Shown here: in pieces, positions 35,760 through 42,786 of the stretch
Layout of the letters: the number at the start of each line of letters is the position of its first letter
How positions within the stretch are numbered: position 1 is the first letter of the stretch
Notes under the pieces: generated by a model
The model's database searches: none
Told to the model about the DNA's origin: nothing
What the model saw: only the letters and a program-made list of their open reading frames with translations
Source of the DNA: Tropicibacter oceani
GTDB taxonomy: Bacteria > Pseudomonadota > Alphaproteobacteria > Rhodobacterales > Rhodobacteraceae
Direction: 5' to 3'
DNA: 64,000 nucleotides
NCBI RefSeq assembly: GCF_029958925.1
Contig: NZ_CP124616.1
Span: 1,054,001 to 1,118,000 of the forward strand
Position numbers and translations under genes: made by a program

Positions 35760-36169
35760 CAAGGCAGGCACTCTCTTTCGTCTATGCTCAGGCGCTGCTG
35801 GTCGCGGCTGGGCTGGGAACGGGCTACGACGCACTCTCGCCCGGGTTCGCCGCGCGATCCGCTGACGGCCCGTTCTACTGCTGCGACTTGATGAGTTCCG
35901 GCGGCTATGATGATGCCTTCATGATGCTTTTCTTCTTTCTGGCCCTGCCGGCGCTCCTGCGCCTCGCACGGTTTTCGCGTGCCATCACCCGGCTGGAAAC
36001 GGTCCTGTTCATCGCCACGATCGGCGCGGCGCTGGCGGCGCTTGGTCTTGCCAGCATGGACTGCGCAAATCCGCTTTACACCGCCTTCGGCATTCCCGAT
36101 CTGGTTCTGGCCACGGCACTCGTCGCTGCGGCGTTTTCAGTGCCTCTGCACTTGACCTTGCGCCGCTAG
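35756..36169 (+). CDS. Uncharacterised four-helix membrane protein coupled to ispH
   Basis: A 137-residue protein I do not recognise. Hydrophobic segments lie at about 7-23, 52-68, 79-100 and 108-133, so four membrane helices are likely. A soluble loop between helices 1 and 2 contains a vicinal Cys pair ([12 protein letters not shown]42-C43), and another Cys lies in SMDCANPLY between helices 3 and 4; both loops would be on the same side. The ATG overlaps the ispH stop (ATGA), so it is translated with ispH. No function is assigned. Confidence 0.75.
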   Translation: MTRQALSFVYAQALLVAAGLGTGYDALSPGFAARSADGPFYCCDLMSSGGYDDAFMMLFFFLALPALLRLARFSRAITRLETVLFIATIGAALAALGLASMDCANPLYTAFGIPDLVLATALVAAAFSVPLHLTLRR

Positions 36170-36170
36170 C

Positions 36171-36212
36171 TATCTTGGGGAGCGCGAGGGGCTGGCCCCT
36201 CTTTCCTGCCTT
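36171..36212 (+). repeat. Dispersed intergenic hairpin repeat, copy C
   Basis: CTTGGGGAGCGCGAGGGGC is followed by TG and GCCCCTC, forming the core hairpin, then CTTTCCTGCC. It lacks the AAATATCCC word of copies A, B and D. It starts immediately after the stop of the ispH-linked gene. Confidence 0.65.
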
Positions 36213-36287
36213 CGCCACAGGCGAAAGCGGACAGGGAACCAAGCGCCATATCCCCGGACTGCTCATTGACCTTGGCGGAGACCTGGC

Positions 36288-36329
36288 ATGCCCGATCCCG
36301 TCAAGATCGGTGTCTACAGCCGCCGCGCC
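36288..36329 (+). pseudogene. Possible remnant of a methyltransferase gene start
   Basis: The first 14 codons read MPDPVKIGVYSRRA and align without gaps to the start of the methyltransferase at 37902 ([14 protein letters not shown]); I count 35 identical bases of 42. After that all similarity ends and the reading frame runs into palindromic repeat DNA. This could be the 5' stub of a broken paralogue or a small duplication. The similarity is short, so chance or shared N-terminal coding constraint cannot be excluded. Confidence 0.4.
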
Positions 36330-36369
36330 ATCCCGCCTGAAAACTTTCGTCCAGCGGCAGGCCCGGGGG

Positions 36370-36397
36370 CAGAGGTTCCGGGGCAAGCCCGGGACAG
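36370..36397 (-). repeat. REP-like palindrome CTGTCCCGGGCTTG... (copy 2)
   Basis: On the minus strand this reads CTGTCCCGGGCTTGCCCCGG followed by AACCTCTG, matching copy 1 at 12651-12678 with two or three differences. Related palindromic text surrounds it. Confidence 0.65.
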
Positions 36398-36731
36398 GGC
36401 GCAGCAACGGATCCCGCCCCGCGCAGCAACAAGGCTGGCGGGGTCGGGGTTCGGGCCGTTGCCCACTTGGTCCCTGATGGACCCTCTTGAACCTGGCGAA
36501 GATCGGCGCCGCGCCCCGACGGGGCAGACATGGCCCGGTGGGCGTAAATCCCCGGGCACCCGGCGGGGCGGCGCGATGGGCCGTCCCTGCGATCGTCTTG
36601 GGCGGATGGCACAGGGCCATCCCTGAAAGTCATCTTCGGCGCTGCAGCACGGATGACTATGCGGTTTCAGGGTTGGCAAATCCTTGCGGCACCGTACGCT
36701 GCCCTTGCGCCGCAGCAACCCCGGGGCCCCG

Positions 36732-37346
36732 ATGATCTCTCTCCAATTCCTTCTGACCGCGTTTGTCGTGGTCATCGCCCCCGGCACCGGTGTTCTCTAC
36801 ACGCTGGCCATTGGTCTGGGGCAGGGTCGCCGCGCCGCCATCGCTGCCGCGCTGGGCTGCACCATCGGCATCGTGCCGCACCTTTTGGCGGCCACCCTTG
36901 GCCTTGCCGCGCTGCTGCACACCTCGGCGCTGCTCTTCACGCTGGTCAAGCTGGCGGGCGTCGCCTACCTGCTCTGGCTCGCCTGGCAGTCACTGAAGGA
37001 AGGCGGCGCGCTTTCGGTCTCGGCCGAGGCCCGGCCCGACCCCGCCTTTCGCATCGCAAGGCGCGGCGCGCTGATCAACATCCTGAACCCCAAGCTGTCG
37101 ATCTTCTTCCTCGCACTCCTGCCGCCCTTCCTTTCGGGCACCCCGCAAACCGCCACCGCCGAAATGGCCCTGCTGGGGGCGATCTTCATGGCGCTGACCT
37201 TTGCGGTCTTTGTGATCAACGGCCTTTTTGCCGCGCAGGCCCGCGACTGGCTGCTGGGCAGCGCCCGCGTGATGCGCTGGCTGAACCGGTCCTTTGCGGC
37301 GATCTTCGCAGGGCTCGCTGGCCGCCTTGCCCTTGAAAGGATCTGA
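36732..37346 (+). CDS. LysE-family exporter
   Basis: A 204-residue inner-membrane protein with about six helices and the LysE/RhtB signature near the N-terminus (FVVVIAPGTGVLYTLAIGLG at 10-29; GCTIGIVPHLLAATLGLAAL at about 39-58) and INILNPKLSIFFLALLPPF at about 117-135. LysE/RhtB proteins export amino acids or homoserine lactones; the substrate is not evident. The start at 36732 was chosen for the conserved hydrophobic N-terminus. Repeat copy D follows the gene. Confidence 0.92.
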   Translation: MISLQFLLTAFVVVIAPGTGVLYTLAIGLGQGRRAAIAAALGCTIGIVPHLLAATLGLAALLHTSALLFTLVKLAGVAYLLWLAWQSLKEGGALSVSAEARPDPAFRIARRGALINILNPKLSIFFLALLPPFLSGTPQTATAEMALLGAIFMALTFAVFVINGLFAAQARDWLLGSARVMRWLNRSFAAIFAGLAGRLALERI

Positions 37347-37370
37347 CCCCGGCTGGCCCGCTGCTTCCAA

Positions 37371-37417
37371 TTGCCCTAAATATCCCGGGGAGCGCGAGGG
37401 GCAGAGCCCCTCGTTCC
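37371..37417 (+). repeat. Dispersed intergenic hairpin repeat, copy D
   Basis: TTGCCCTAAATATCCCGGGG is followed by AGCG and the perfect hairpin CGAGGGGC-AGA-GCCCCTCG. It combines the AAATATCCC word of copies A and B with the GAGGGGC stem of copies C and E, linking the two subtypes. Confidence 0.75.
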
Positions 37418-37452
37418 CATCCTCACCGCAGGCACTGCCGGAAACCCAAACC

Positions 37453-37905
37453 ATGACCCAAATTCCCAGATCCGCCCTGATCCTCGGCCTTGCAGGCGTC
37501 ATCCCCTTCGTCTGGGGCGCGCTGACCGTCCTGTCGCCACCGCTGGCCGACTGGGGCCAGCGCAGCCTTGGCGCACGCTTTGTCGGGCCTTACATCCAGT
37601 TGTTCTATGGCGCGGTGATCCTCAGCTTCATGTCCGGGGTGCTTTGGGGCTTTGCCACCAAGGAAACCGGGGCACGCGCCGCCACCGGCTATGCCCTGTC
37701 GACCCTCCCGGCGCTCTGGGCGTTCTTCTTCACCGGCGGCGGCCCGACCTCGGCCGGCACCTCCCTGATCATGGGCTTTCTCGGACTGCTCCTGCTGGAC
37801 TGGCAGTTCTGGCGCTGGGGCCTTGCGCCCGCGTGGTGGATGCAGCTGCGCGTGCTGCTGACGGCGCTGTTGGTGGCCTGCCTTGCGGTCGGGGTCCTGA
37901 CATGA
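37453..37905 (+). CDS. DUF3429 family membrane protein
   Basis: A 150-residue protein with about five hydrophobic helices (12-30, 46-66, 76-92, 98-112, 124-145) and the family segments RSALILGLAGVIPFVWGAL and FYGAVILSFMSGVLWGFA. DUF3429 proteins are common in Rhodobacterales and have no known function. The ATG at 37453 begins the family-like N-terminus; the longer reading covers repeat D. Its TGA overlaps the methyltransferase ATG by 4 bases. Confidence 0.85.
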   Translation: MTQIPRSALILGLAGVIPFVWGALTVLSPPLADWGQRSLGARFVGPYIQLFYGAVILSFMSGVLWGFATKETGARAATGYALSTLPALWAFFFTGGGPTSAGTSLIMGFLGLLLLDWQFWRWGLAPAWWMQLRVLLTALLVACLAVGVLT

Positions 37906-38498
37906 CCGACCCCGTCACGATCGAGGTCTACAATCGCCGCGCCGAGGAATACGCGCAGGTGACCGCCTCGGACGGCCCCGATGCCACCCTCGCCGCCTTT
38001 ATCGAAGGGCTGCCCAAGGGCGCGCGGGTGCTGGATCTTGGCTGCGGTCCCGGCGCGGCGGCGGCCCATATGGCCAGGGCGGGCTTGTCGGTCGAGGCAT
38101 GGGATGCTTCCGCCAGCATGGTGGCCCTCGCCGCCGCCCAGCCCGGCGTTGACGCCCGTCAAGCCAGCTTTGACGATCTGGCCAAGGCGGAAGCCGACAG
38201 TTTCGATGCCATCTGGGCCAATTTCTCGCTTTTGCATGCGCCGCGCGCCGCCATGCCCCGCCACCTTGCCCAGATCGCCCGCATCCTGCGCCCCGGTGGC
38301 CGGTTCCACATCGCGGTCAAGGAAGGGCAGGGCAGCAAACGCGACCGGCTGGGCCGGCTTTACGCCTTTTACACCCAAGAGGATCTGACCGGGCTCTTGA
38401 AGGATGCGGGCCTTTCGCCCGGGCCTTTTCAAACCGGCAGGGATAGGGGCCTTGACGGCGCCCTCTCGCCTTGGATATCCGTCACCGCCTATGGCTGA
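37902..38498 (+). CDS. Class I SAM-dependent methyltransferase
   Basis: A 198-residue Rossmann methyltransferase. Motif I is [16 protein letters not shown] at about 43-58, an acidic motif II residue follows in VEAWDAS, and the post-motif region [19 protein letters not shown] and [15 protein letters not shown] fit the UbiE/Methyltransf_11 type. The substrate is unknown. It is translationally coupled to DUF3429 upstream (4 bases) and overlaps rnhA by 8 bases downstream. Its first 14 codons are echoed at 36288-36329. Confidence 0.92.
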   Translation: MTDPVTIEVYNRRAEEYAQVTASDGPDATLAAFIEGLPKGARVLDLGCGPGAAAAHMARAGLSVEAWDASASMVALAAAQPGVDARQASFDDLAKAEADSFDAIWANFSLLHAPRAAMPRHLAQIARILRPGGRFHIAVKEGQGSKRDRLGRLYAFYTQEDLTGLLKDAGLSPGPFQTGRDRGLDGALSPWISVTAYG

Positions 38499-38940
38499 TC
38501 TTTTTGCATATACCGACGGGGCCTGCTCCGGAAATCCCGGCCCCGGCGGCTGGGGCGCCCTGCTGCGCGCGGTCGAGGGCGAAACCGTCCTCAAGGAACG
38601 CGAACTCAGCGGCGGCGAGGCACAGACCACCAACAACCGGATGGAGCTTCTGGCGGCGATCCACGCGCTTGAATCCCTCGCCCGCCCTTCCCGCATCACC
38701 GTGGTCACCGACAGTGCCTATGTGAAAAACGGCGTGACCAGCTGGATTCACGGCTGGAAGCGCAACGGCTGGAAGACCTCGAACAAGAAACCGGTCAAGA
38801 ATGTCGAGCTGTGGCAGCGGCTGGACGAGGCCCAGGCGCGCCACGACGTGACATGGGAATGGGTCAAGGGCCACGCCGGTCACCCGGAAAACGAGCGCGC
38901 CGACGAACTCGCCCGCACCGGCATGGCCCCGTTCAAGTAG
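38491..38940 (+). CDS. rnhA: Ribonuclease HI
   Basis: A 149-residue RNase H1 that degrades RNA in RNA-DNA hybrids. The full catalytic set is present: D9 ([14 protein letters not shown]), E52 (NRMELLAAI), D74 (VTDSAYV), H128 ([13 protein letters not shown]) and D138. The basic protrusion [20 protein letters not shown] at 85-104 is intact. It overlaps the methyltransferase gene by 8 bases. A tandem repeat with hairpins follows its stop codon directly. Confidence 0.97.
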   Translation: MADLFAYTDGACSGNPGPGGWGALLRAVEGETVLKERELSGGEAQTTNNRMELLAAIHALESLARPSRITVVTDSAYVKNGVTSWIHGWKRNGWKTSNKKPVKNVELWQRLDEAQARHDVTWEWVKGHAGHPENERADELARTGMAPFK

Positions 38941-38942
38941 GC

Positions 38943-39169
38943 CGCGAAAGCCCCGTCTTTCGCGGCCGGTGGCAAGGGTGTCTTTTTGCAAGGCAAAAAG
39001 ATCGCCAGCCACCCCCCTCACCATTCCAGACGCCCGGTCCCCGCGCGAAAGCCCCGTCTTTCGCGGCCGGTGGCAAGGGTGTCTTTTTGCAAGGCAAAAA
39101 GATCACCAGCCACCCCCTCACCATTCCAGACACCCGGTCCCCGCGCGAAAGCCCCGTCTTTCGCGGCCG
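38943..39169 (+). repeat. Tandem ~100 bp repeat (2.26 units) with two hairpins per unit
   Basis: Unit 1 spans 38943-39043 (101 bases), unit 2 39044-39143 (100 bases) and a 26-base partial unit 3 39144-39169. Units 1 and 2 differ at only a few positions. Each unit contains hairpin H1, CCGCGAAAG-CCCCGT-CTTTCGCGG, and hairpin H2, CTTTTTGC-AAG-GCAAAAAG, then a spacer ending in CCCGGTCCC. The partial unit contains only H1. The array fills nearly the whole gap between rnhA and the TRIC-like gene. Confidence 0.9.
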
Positions 39170-39228
39170 ACCCAACATCGCTGAACTTTCCGGATGCCTC
39201 ACCCGGAAATCCAAGCTACACCGCCGCC

Positions 39229-39849
39229 ATGACCCTGCTTGCCCTTCTCGATTACACCGCCGTCCTTGTCTTTGCCCTGACCGGCGCACTTGTCGCCAGC
39301 CGCGCACAGCTGGACATCGTCGGCTTTGCCTTCCTCGCCAGCCTCACGGGGCTTGGCGGTGGCACGCTGCGCGATCTGCTGCTGGACCGAACGCCGATCT
39401 GGATCACAGACCCGGCCTACCTGGCAATCACTTGCGGCGCCGCCGTGCTGGTCTTCTTCACCGCCCACCTGCTCGAAAGCCGCTACCAGGCGATCGTCTG
39501 GCTGGACGCCGCCGCGCTGGCGGTTGCGGTGCCAGCCGGGGCGGGCATCGCGCTCAGCCTTGGCCAACCTGCACCGATCATCCTGGTCATGGGGATCACC
39601 ACCGGCTGCGCTGGCGGATTGATGCGCGACGTGGTCGCCAACGAAGTCCCCCTCGTCCTGAAACAGGGGGAACTCTATGTCACCTGCGCGCTTGCTGGCT
39701 CGGCCGCTCTGGCCATCGCTCACGCAGCGGGACTGACCCCCAGCATTGCCGCGCTGACCTGCGCGCTTGCCACGCTTGCCCTGCGTGCGGGCTCCATCGC
39801 TTTTGGATGGCGCCTGCCGGTCTACAAACCCCGGCCGCCCAAGGTCTGA
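39229..39849 (+). CDS. TRIC/UPF0126 (YicG-like) membrane protein
   Basis: A 206-residue protein with about seven helices and two inverted Gly-rich repeats typical of the family: TGLGGGTLRDLLLDRTPIWI at about 40-59 and GCAGGLMRDVVANEVPLVL at about 126-144. Prokaryotic TRIC homologues form trimeric cation channels; the YicG branch is also proposed to transport glycine, so substrate is uncertain. The start at 39229 follows the tandem repeat; an in-frame upstream reading runs through the repeat and is rejected. Confidence 0.9.
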   Translation: MTLLALLDYTAVLVFALTGALVASRAQLDIVGFAFLASLTGLGGGTLRDLLLDRTPIWITDPAYLAITCGAAVLVFFTAHLLESRYQAIVWLDAAALAVAVPAGAGIALSLGQPAPIILVMGITTGCAGGLMRDVVANEVPLVLKQGELYVTCALAGSAALAIAHAAGLTPSIAALTCALATLALRAGSIAFGWRLPVYKPRPPKV

Positions 39850-39855
39850 TCCTGC

Positions 39856-39914
39856 ATCTTCTTCTTGGTGAAAATACTCCGGGGAGCGCGAGGGGCAGCG
39901 CCCCTCGCTCCTGC
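39856..39914 (+). repeat. Dispersed intergenic hairpin repeat, copy E
   Basis: CATCTTCTTCTTGGTGAAAA is followed by TACTCCGGGGAGCG and the perfect hairpin CGAGGGGC-AGC-GCCCCTCG, then CTCCTGCC. The CTTCTTCTTGG and ACTCCGGGG words are shared with copy F. It lies between the TRIC-like gene and the aminotransferase stop. Confidence 0.75.
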
Positions 39915-39923
39915 CGTTGAAAC

Positions 39924-41099
39924 TTACTGAAGGTCGCCAAAGGCGCGCTGCAACCGCTCGGCGGCGTCGGCCACCCTTGCGCGCGGCGTGGCAAAGTTGA
40001 AACGCAGATAGCTTTCGCCGCCGCAACCAAAGGTCGGCCCGTGGTTGGCGGCGATATGCGCGTCCTTTTCGACCCGGTGGGTGAATTCCTCGCGGGTCAT
40101 GCCGGTGCCTTCGAAATCGACCCAAGCCAGATAGGTTGCCTCCATCGGCATGGATTTCAGACCTGGAATTGCGTTGACAGCCTCGTCAAAAAGCCTGCGG
40201 TTGCCATCCAGATACTGCACCAGATCATCGACCCAGGCGGCGCCATCGGGGGAATAGGCGGCGGTGGCCATGATCAGGCCAAAGGAGTTGGGCGAAATCC
40301 CCAGCCCCGCCATGCGCGCGGCAAAGCGCGCGCGCAGGTCGTCGTCGGGGATGATCACGTTGCCGATATGACTGCCCGCGATGTTGAAGGTCTTGGTGGT
40401 CGCCGTCATCATCACCAGCCGTTCCGACACGTCGCCGTCGATCAGCGGCATCGGGATGTGCTTGTGACCGGGCATGACCAGATCATGGTGGATTTCATCC
40501 GAGACAAGGATCAGGTCGTGACGCTTGGCAAAGGCGGCCACGCCCTTCAGCTCGGCGCGGGTCCAGACCCGGCCACCGGGGTTGTGCGGCGAGCACAGGA
40601 TCAAAAGCCGCTCGTTTCCGGTCATCAGCGCGTCATAGGCGTCGAAATCCATTTCATAGCGGCCATCGCGAACCGCCAGCGGGCATTCCACAACCTCGCG
40701 CCCGGCGGCTTTGATGACGCGGGCAAAGGCGTGGTAGACCGGGGTGAACAGGACGACGCCGTCACCGGGGTTGGTAAAGGCATCGACACACATGCCGGTG
40801 CCGTTCACCAGCCCATGGGTCGAAAAGATCCACTTGGGGTCGACCTTCCAGCCATGGCGGGTCTGCATCCACCAGCAGATCGACTCCAGATAGGCGCGGT
40901 CATCGCCGAAATAGCCATAGATGCCGTGATCGGCCATGCCCTGCACGGCCTTTTGCACGCACTCCGGGGGGCGGAAATCCATGTCCGCCACCCACATCGA
41001 CAACCCGTCCGAGGCCGGAACGCCATAGATCGCCTCCATCATGTCCCATTTCACGGAATGGGTCCCAAAGCGGTCGATTTCTTCGTCAAAGCGGCTCAT
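39924..41099 (-). CDS. patB: PatB/MalY-type PLP-dependent aminotransferase (cystathionine beta-lyase-like)
   Basis: A 391-residue fold-type I PLP enzyme. The PLP-binding lysine is K236 (MTATTKTFNIAGSH), with the Asn/Asp/Tyr pocket in CSPHNPGGRVWT (about 169-180) and VSDEIHHDLV (about 199-208). The PatB start MSRFDEEIDRFGTHSVKWD is characteristic. PatB/MalY enzymes cleave C-S bonds of cystathionine or cysteine conjugates and may also transaminate. It stands alone, divergent from def; the long upstream extension of the frame through def is not real. Confidence 0.92.
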   Translation of the reverse strand: MSRFDEEIDRFGTHSVKWDMMEAIYGVPASDGLSMWVADMDFRPPECVQKAVQGMADHGIYGYFGDDRAYLESICWWMQTRHGWKVDPKWIFSTHGLVNGTGMCVDAFTNPGDGVVLFTPVYHAFARVIKAAGREVVECPLAVRDGRYEMDFDAYDALMTGNERLLILCSPHNPGGRVWTRAELKGVAAFAKRHDLILVSDEIHHDLVMPGHKHIPMPLIDGDVSERLVMMTATTKTFNIAGSHIGNVIIPDDDLRARFAARMAGLGISPNSFGLIMATAAYSPDGAAWVDDLVQYLDGNRRLFDEAVNAIPGLKSMPMEATYLAWVDFEGTGMTREEFTHRVEKDAHIAANHGPTFGCGGESYLRFNFATPRARVADAAERLQRAFGDLQ

Positions 41100-41198
41100 C
41101 TGGTGTCCTCGTATCATTTTTTCCGACGCTAGCGGCTTTTGCCCCATGTGCAAGGCCATGACTTGCGCAAAAGGCGGGTATTGCCTAAGTGAAGCGCC

Positions 41199-41717
41199 AT
41201 GAAACGCCCTATTCTCATCCACCCCGATCCGCGCCTGAAAAAGGTCTGCGCGCCGGTGTCCGACCTGTCGGACGACCTGCGCGTGCTGGCCGAGGACATG
41301 TTGGAAACCATGTATGACGCGCCGGGCATTGGTCTGGCCGCGCCGCAGATCGGTGTGCTGGATCGCCTGATCGTGCTGGATTGCGTCAAGGCCGAGGGCG
41401 AGGCGCCGCGCCCGTTGGTGATGTTCAACCCGCGGATTCTGGCCTCGTCCGACGAAAAGAACGTCTATGAAGAGGGCTGTCTGTCGATCCCGGACCAATA
41501 CGCCGATGTCGAACGCCCCAAGGTGGTGGATGTCGAATGGATCGACCGCGACGGCAACCTGCAGACCGAAACATTCGACGGGCTTTGGGCGACCTGCGTG
41601 CAGCACGAAATCGATCACCTCGATGGCAAGCTGTTCATTGACTATCTCAAGCCGCTCAAGCGTCAGATGATCACGCGCAAGATGCAAAAGCTCAAGCGCG
41701 AGATGGCCCGCGCGTGA
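41199..41717 (+). CDS. def: Peptide deformylase (first of three, canonical)
   Basis: A 172-residue metalloprotease that removes the N-formyl group from nascent proteins. All motifs are intact: GIGLAAPQIGV (motif 1), EEGCLSIP with metal ligand C94 (motif 2) and QHEIDHLDG with H136, E137 and H140 (motif 3). It leads the cluster def-def2-def3-fmt with 4-base overlap to the second copy. This copy is the most likely housekeeping deformylase. Confidence 0.97.
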   Translation: MKRPILIHPDPRLKKVCAPVSDLSDDLRVLAEDMLETMYDAPGIGLAAPQIGVLDRLIVLDCVKAEGEAPRPLVMFNPRILASSDEKNVYEEGCLSIPDQYADVERPKVVDVEWIDRDGNLQTETFDGLWATCVQHEIDHLDGKLFIDYLKPLKRQMITRKMQKLKREMARA

Positions 41718-42208
41718 GCGTGCTGCCGATCCTGACATGGCCCGATCCGCGCCTGTCCCGGGTCTGCGATCCGGTTTCGGATGTGGCCGCAGTTGCGCCG
41801 CTGATCGTGGATATGTTCGAAACCATGTATGCCGCGCCCGGTCGCGGTCTGGCCGCGCCGCAGGTGGGCGTTCTGGCACGGGTTTTCGTCATGGATGCAG
41901 GCTGGAAAAGCGGTGACAAGACCCCGCTGGCCTGCATCAACCCGGCGATTGTCGAGACCTCGGAGGCGCGGGTGAGCGGCGGCGAAGGCTGCCTGTCGAT
42001 GCCGGGGATCGAGGTTCAGGTACCGCGCTTTGCCGAGGTGACACTGGCCTATACCGACCCCGAGGGGCGCGATTGTCGGCGACGATTGACGGGGTTCGAG
42101 GCGATCTGCGCGCAGCACGAGCTGGATCATCTGGATGGCACACTGCATGTCGACCGTCTGGACGCGGATGCACGGGCTTTGGCCCTGTCTGAATACGAGG
42201 CGCTGTGA
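41714..42208 (+). CDS. Peptide deformylase (second paralogue)
   Basis: A 164-residue deformylase starting at GTG 41714 that overlaps the first def stop (GTGA). The catalytic set is complete: GRGLAAPQVGV, EGCLSMPG with C93, and QHELDHLDG with H135, E136 and H139. Compared with the first copy, motif 1 has Arg for Ile and the C-terminus is shorter and acidic rather than Lys-rich. It is probably active, with a different substrate preference or level of expression. Confidence 0.94.
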   Translation: MSVLPILTWPDPRLSRVCDPVSDVAAVAPLIVDMFETMYAAPGRGLAAPQVGVLARVFVMDAGWKSGDKTPLACINPAIVETSEARVSGGEGCLSMPGIEVQVPRFAEVTLAYTDPEGRDCRRRLTGFEAICAQHELDHLDGTLHVDRLDADARALALSEYEAL

Positions 42209-42705
42209 TGGTGGTACGACCCTGCATTCCCTATGGTGACAAGCGCCTGCACCGGGCGGCCGCCCCGGTCGACGGGATCACCGACGAGATCCGCGCCATC
42301 TGGACCGACATGATCGACACGATGGAGGCGATGCCGGGTGTCGGCCTTGGCGCGCCGCAGATCGGGGTGGGGTTGCGTCTGGCGGTGGTCGATGCCTCGG
42401 AAGAGCGGGGCCGCGCGGTGCGGATGGCGAACCCCGAGGTGCTGCACGCCAGCGTGCAGTTGCGCGAACACGAAGAGGCGAGCCCGAACCTGCCCGGTGT
42501 GTCGGCGGTGATCAAACGGCCGCGCGCGGTGACGGTGCGGTTCATGGATGCCAGCGGCGCGGTGGTCGAGCGCGACTTTGTCGGGCTGTGGGCGACCTCG
42601 GTGCAGCATCAGATCGATCATCTGGACGGCAAGCTGTATGTCGATCACCTGAGCAAGATGAAGCGGGACATGCTGGTGAAGAAGTCGCGCAAGTTCGCGC
42701 GGTAA
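42208..42705 (+). CDS. Degenerate peptide deformylase paralogue (probably not a deformylase)
   Basis: A 165-residue deformylase-fold protein whose active site is altered. Motif 1 is GVGLGAPQIGV, motif 2 reads EEASPNLPG so the Cys metal ligand is S92, and motif 3 reads QHQIDHLDG so the catalytic Glu is Q135 while H134 and H138 remain. The rest of the frame is open and well conserved in style, with a normal Lys-rich tail, so it does not look like a decaying pseudogene. It starts at ATG 42208 (or GTG 42205), overlapping the second def stop. It may be a regulatory or binding paralogue. Confidence 0.85.
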   Translation: MVVRPCIPYGDKRLHRAAAPVDGITDEIRAIWTDMIDTMEAMPGVGLGAPQIGVGLRLAVVDASEERGRAVRMANPEVLHASVQLREHEEASPNLPGVSAVIKRPRAVTVRFMDASGAVVERDFVGLWATSVQHQIDHLDGKLYVDHLSKMKRDMLVKKSRKFAR

Positions 42706-42713
42706 CGGATTTG

Positions 42714-42771
42714 GCGAAGGGCGGAGCGGGGGCCAGCCCCCGCACCCCCGGAGTGTATGGACCAAGAAGAA
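42714..42771 (-). repeat. Dispersed intergenic hairpin repeat, copy F
   Basis: On the minus strand this reads CTTCTTCTTGGTCCATACAC then TCCGGGGG and the hairpin GCGGGGGC-TG-GCCCCCGC. It is in the opposite orientation to copies B to E and lies between def3 and fmt, so it is transcribed within the def-fmt operon unless fmt has its own promoter. Confidence 0.7.
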
Positions 42772-42786
42772 GACAGGGGTGGCGCG

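Larger units (their letters stand above)
36170..36731. other. 562-base gene-free gap rich in hairpins and repeat fragments
   Basis: Between the ispH-linked gene and the LysE gene no convincing coding region exists; the 112-codon ORF at 36288-36626 is Arg/Pro/Gly-rich low-complexity after its first 14 codons. The gap holds repeat copy C (36171-36212), a methyltransferase-start-like segment (36288-36329), the second copy of the CTGTCCCGGGCTTG palindrome (36370-36397), and a hairpin GGATGGC / GCCATCC at 36604-36622. It reads as a mosaic of repetitive elements. Confidence 0.65.

Noticed and set aside
36288-36626. 112-codon ORF as a real gene
   Set aside because: Only the first 14 codons resemble a protein; the rest translates palindromic repeat DNA into Arg/Pro/Gly-rich sequence. 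Treated as a remnant instead.
38941-39169. CRISPR array
   Set aside because: The repeat is about 100 bases long with no unique spacers of constant size and no cas genes; it is a plain tandem duplication with hairpins.
38986-39228. Upstream extension of the TRIC-like gene and a minus-strand ORF through the tandem repeat
   Set aside because: Both readings simply translate the repeat units, giving the same peptide twice; the family N-terminus begins at 39229.
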